Source: DATGYC01 sp035298385
GTDB lineage: Bacteria; Bacillota; Sulfobacillia; Symbiobacteriales; Symbiobacteriaceae
Direction of reading: 5' to 3'
NCBI GenBank assembly: GCA_035298385.1
Contig: DATGYC010000417.1
Location: 1 to 6,591 of the forward strand
DNA length: 6,591 nt
Below, piece after piece: positions 6,261-6,591 of this stretch. The position numbers were made by a program, and so were the translations under genes. The notes below the pieces were generated by a model, which was given only the letters and a program-made list of their open reading frames with translations, was not told the origin of the DNA and did no database searches. Each line of letters starts with the position of its first letter. Within the stretch, counting starts at the first letter, position 1.

Positions 6261-6591
6261 TTACCTCTTCTTCTTCACCAGCGCCTCAAAGAACCGCCGT
6301 TGCGCCCGCAGCATCTTCGCCCTCGCCCGATCGATCGCCGCCTGCTTCTGCTCCGTACTCAGCCGCGCCCACCGGGCCCGCGCCGCCTGCAGCCGCTTCC
6401 GCGGCACCGAATCATCCAGCTTCCAGTGCTGCAAATCCAGGATCAATCGGCCATCCTCCACCGCAAACGGCAGCATCCGGATCTGCCCAAGGCTTACCTT
6501 CAGATGCTCATGCTTCGCCAGCATCGGCCCAAACGGCACCAGGCACGACCCCTCATTCTTCGCCCACTTGACCGGCACCGCCCCATCGACC
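6261..6591 (-). CDS. Hypothetical protein, C-terminal part, runs off the right edge
   Basis: The reading frame is open from the right edge to TAA at 6263-6261, so at least 109 residues are visible and the N-terminus probably lies outside. A GTG at 6578 could start a 105-residue protein, but the frame continues upstream of it in the same style (VDGAVPVKWAKNEG), with no ribosome site better than a GGGG run. The visible part has a compact first half with beta-like segments (LKVSLGQIRMLPF, RLILDLQHWKL) and a strongly basic, helical second half (about residues 60-105, many Arg, Lys and Ala) ending in KKKR. Such a tail could bind nucleic acid, but that is speculation. I do not recognise the family. 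It converges on the Mrr remnant across the hairpin at 6224-6253. Confidence 0.6.
   Translation of the reverse strand, partial: VDGAVPVKWAKNEGSCLVPFGPMLAKHEHLKVSLGQIRMLPFAVEDGRLILDLQHWKLDDSVPRKRLQAARARWARLSTEQKQAAIDRARAKMLRAQRRFFEALVKKKR

Noticed and set aside
6098..6571. Plus-strand frame of 157 codons rich in Ser, Ala and Pro
   Set aside because: Low-complexity antisense of the leftward gene at 6261-6591; it also crosses the hairpin at 6224-6253.

Overview
The window is a fragment of a bacterial defence island in a GC-rich chromosome. No marker gene allows a firm taxonomic call. By eye the left-hand gene is strongly GC-rich, with C- or G-ending codons. The central two-gene block is less so, which suggests that the parts were acquired separately.

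Layout, left to right: (1) Positions 1-3004, plus strand: nearly all of a type I restriction enzyme HsdR subunit. The PD-(D/E)xK nuclease, the DEAH-type translocase motor and the C-terminal helical region are present, and only the extreme N-terminus is cut off by the window edge. (2) Positions 3028-3063: a perfect 10-bp hairpin between two convergent genes, probably a two-way terminator. (3) Positions 3074-5448, minus strand: a tightly coupled two-gene operon. The first gene encodes an ABC/OLD-like ATPase and the second an HNH endonuclease, with only 2 bases between stop and start. This is the architecture of Septu (PtuA/PtuB) and of the effector pair of Ec78-type retrons, but no reverse transcriptase is visible here. 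(4) Positions 5449-5539: a divergent intergenic region. (5) Positions 5540-5887, plus strand: a small unrecognised gene. (6) Positions 5884-6213, plus strand: the detached C-terminal part of an Mrr-like nuclease with a topoisomerase-type C4 zinc finger, with its catalytic half missing. (7) Positions 6224-6253: a second hairpin between convergent coding regions. (8) Positions 6261-6591, minus strand: the C-terminal part of an unknown basic protein that runs off the right edge.

How they would work together: HsdR needs HsdM and HsdS, which are not in view, to cut unmodified invading DNA after translocation. The ATPase-HNH pair is expected to be an independent anti-phage system in which the ATPase senses infection or holds the nuclease in check and the HNH protein cleaves nucleic acid. 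The Mrr-like remnant marks a recombination scar, as is common where defence genes turn over. The item most worth attention is the ATPase-HNH operon, because its HNH partner is longer than the PtuB proteins I recall and has sizeable regions on both sides of the nuclease core that I do not recognise.
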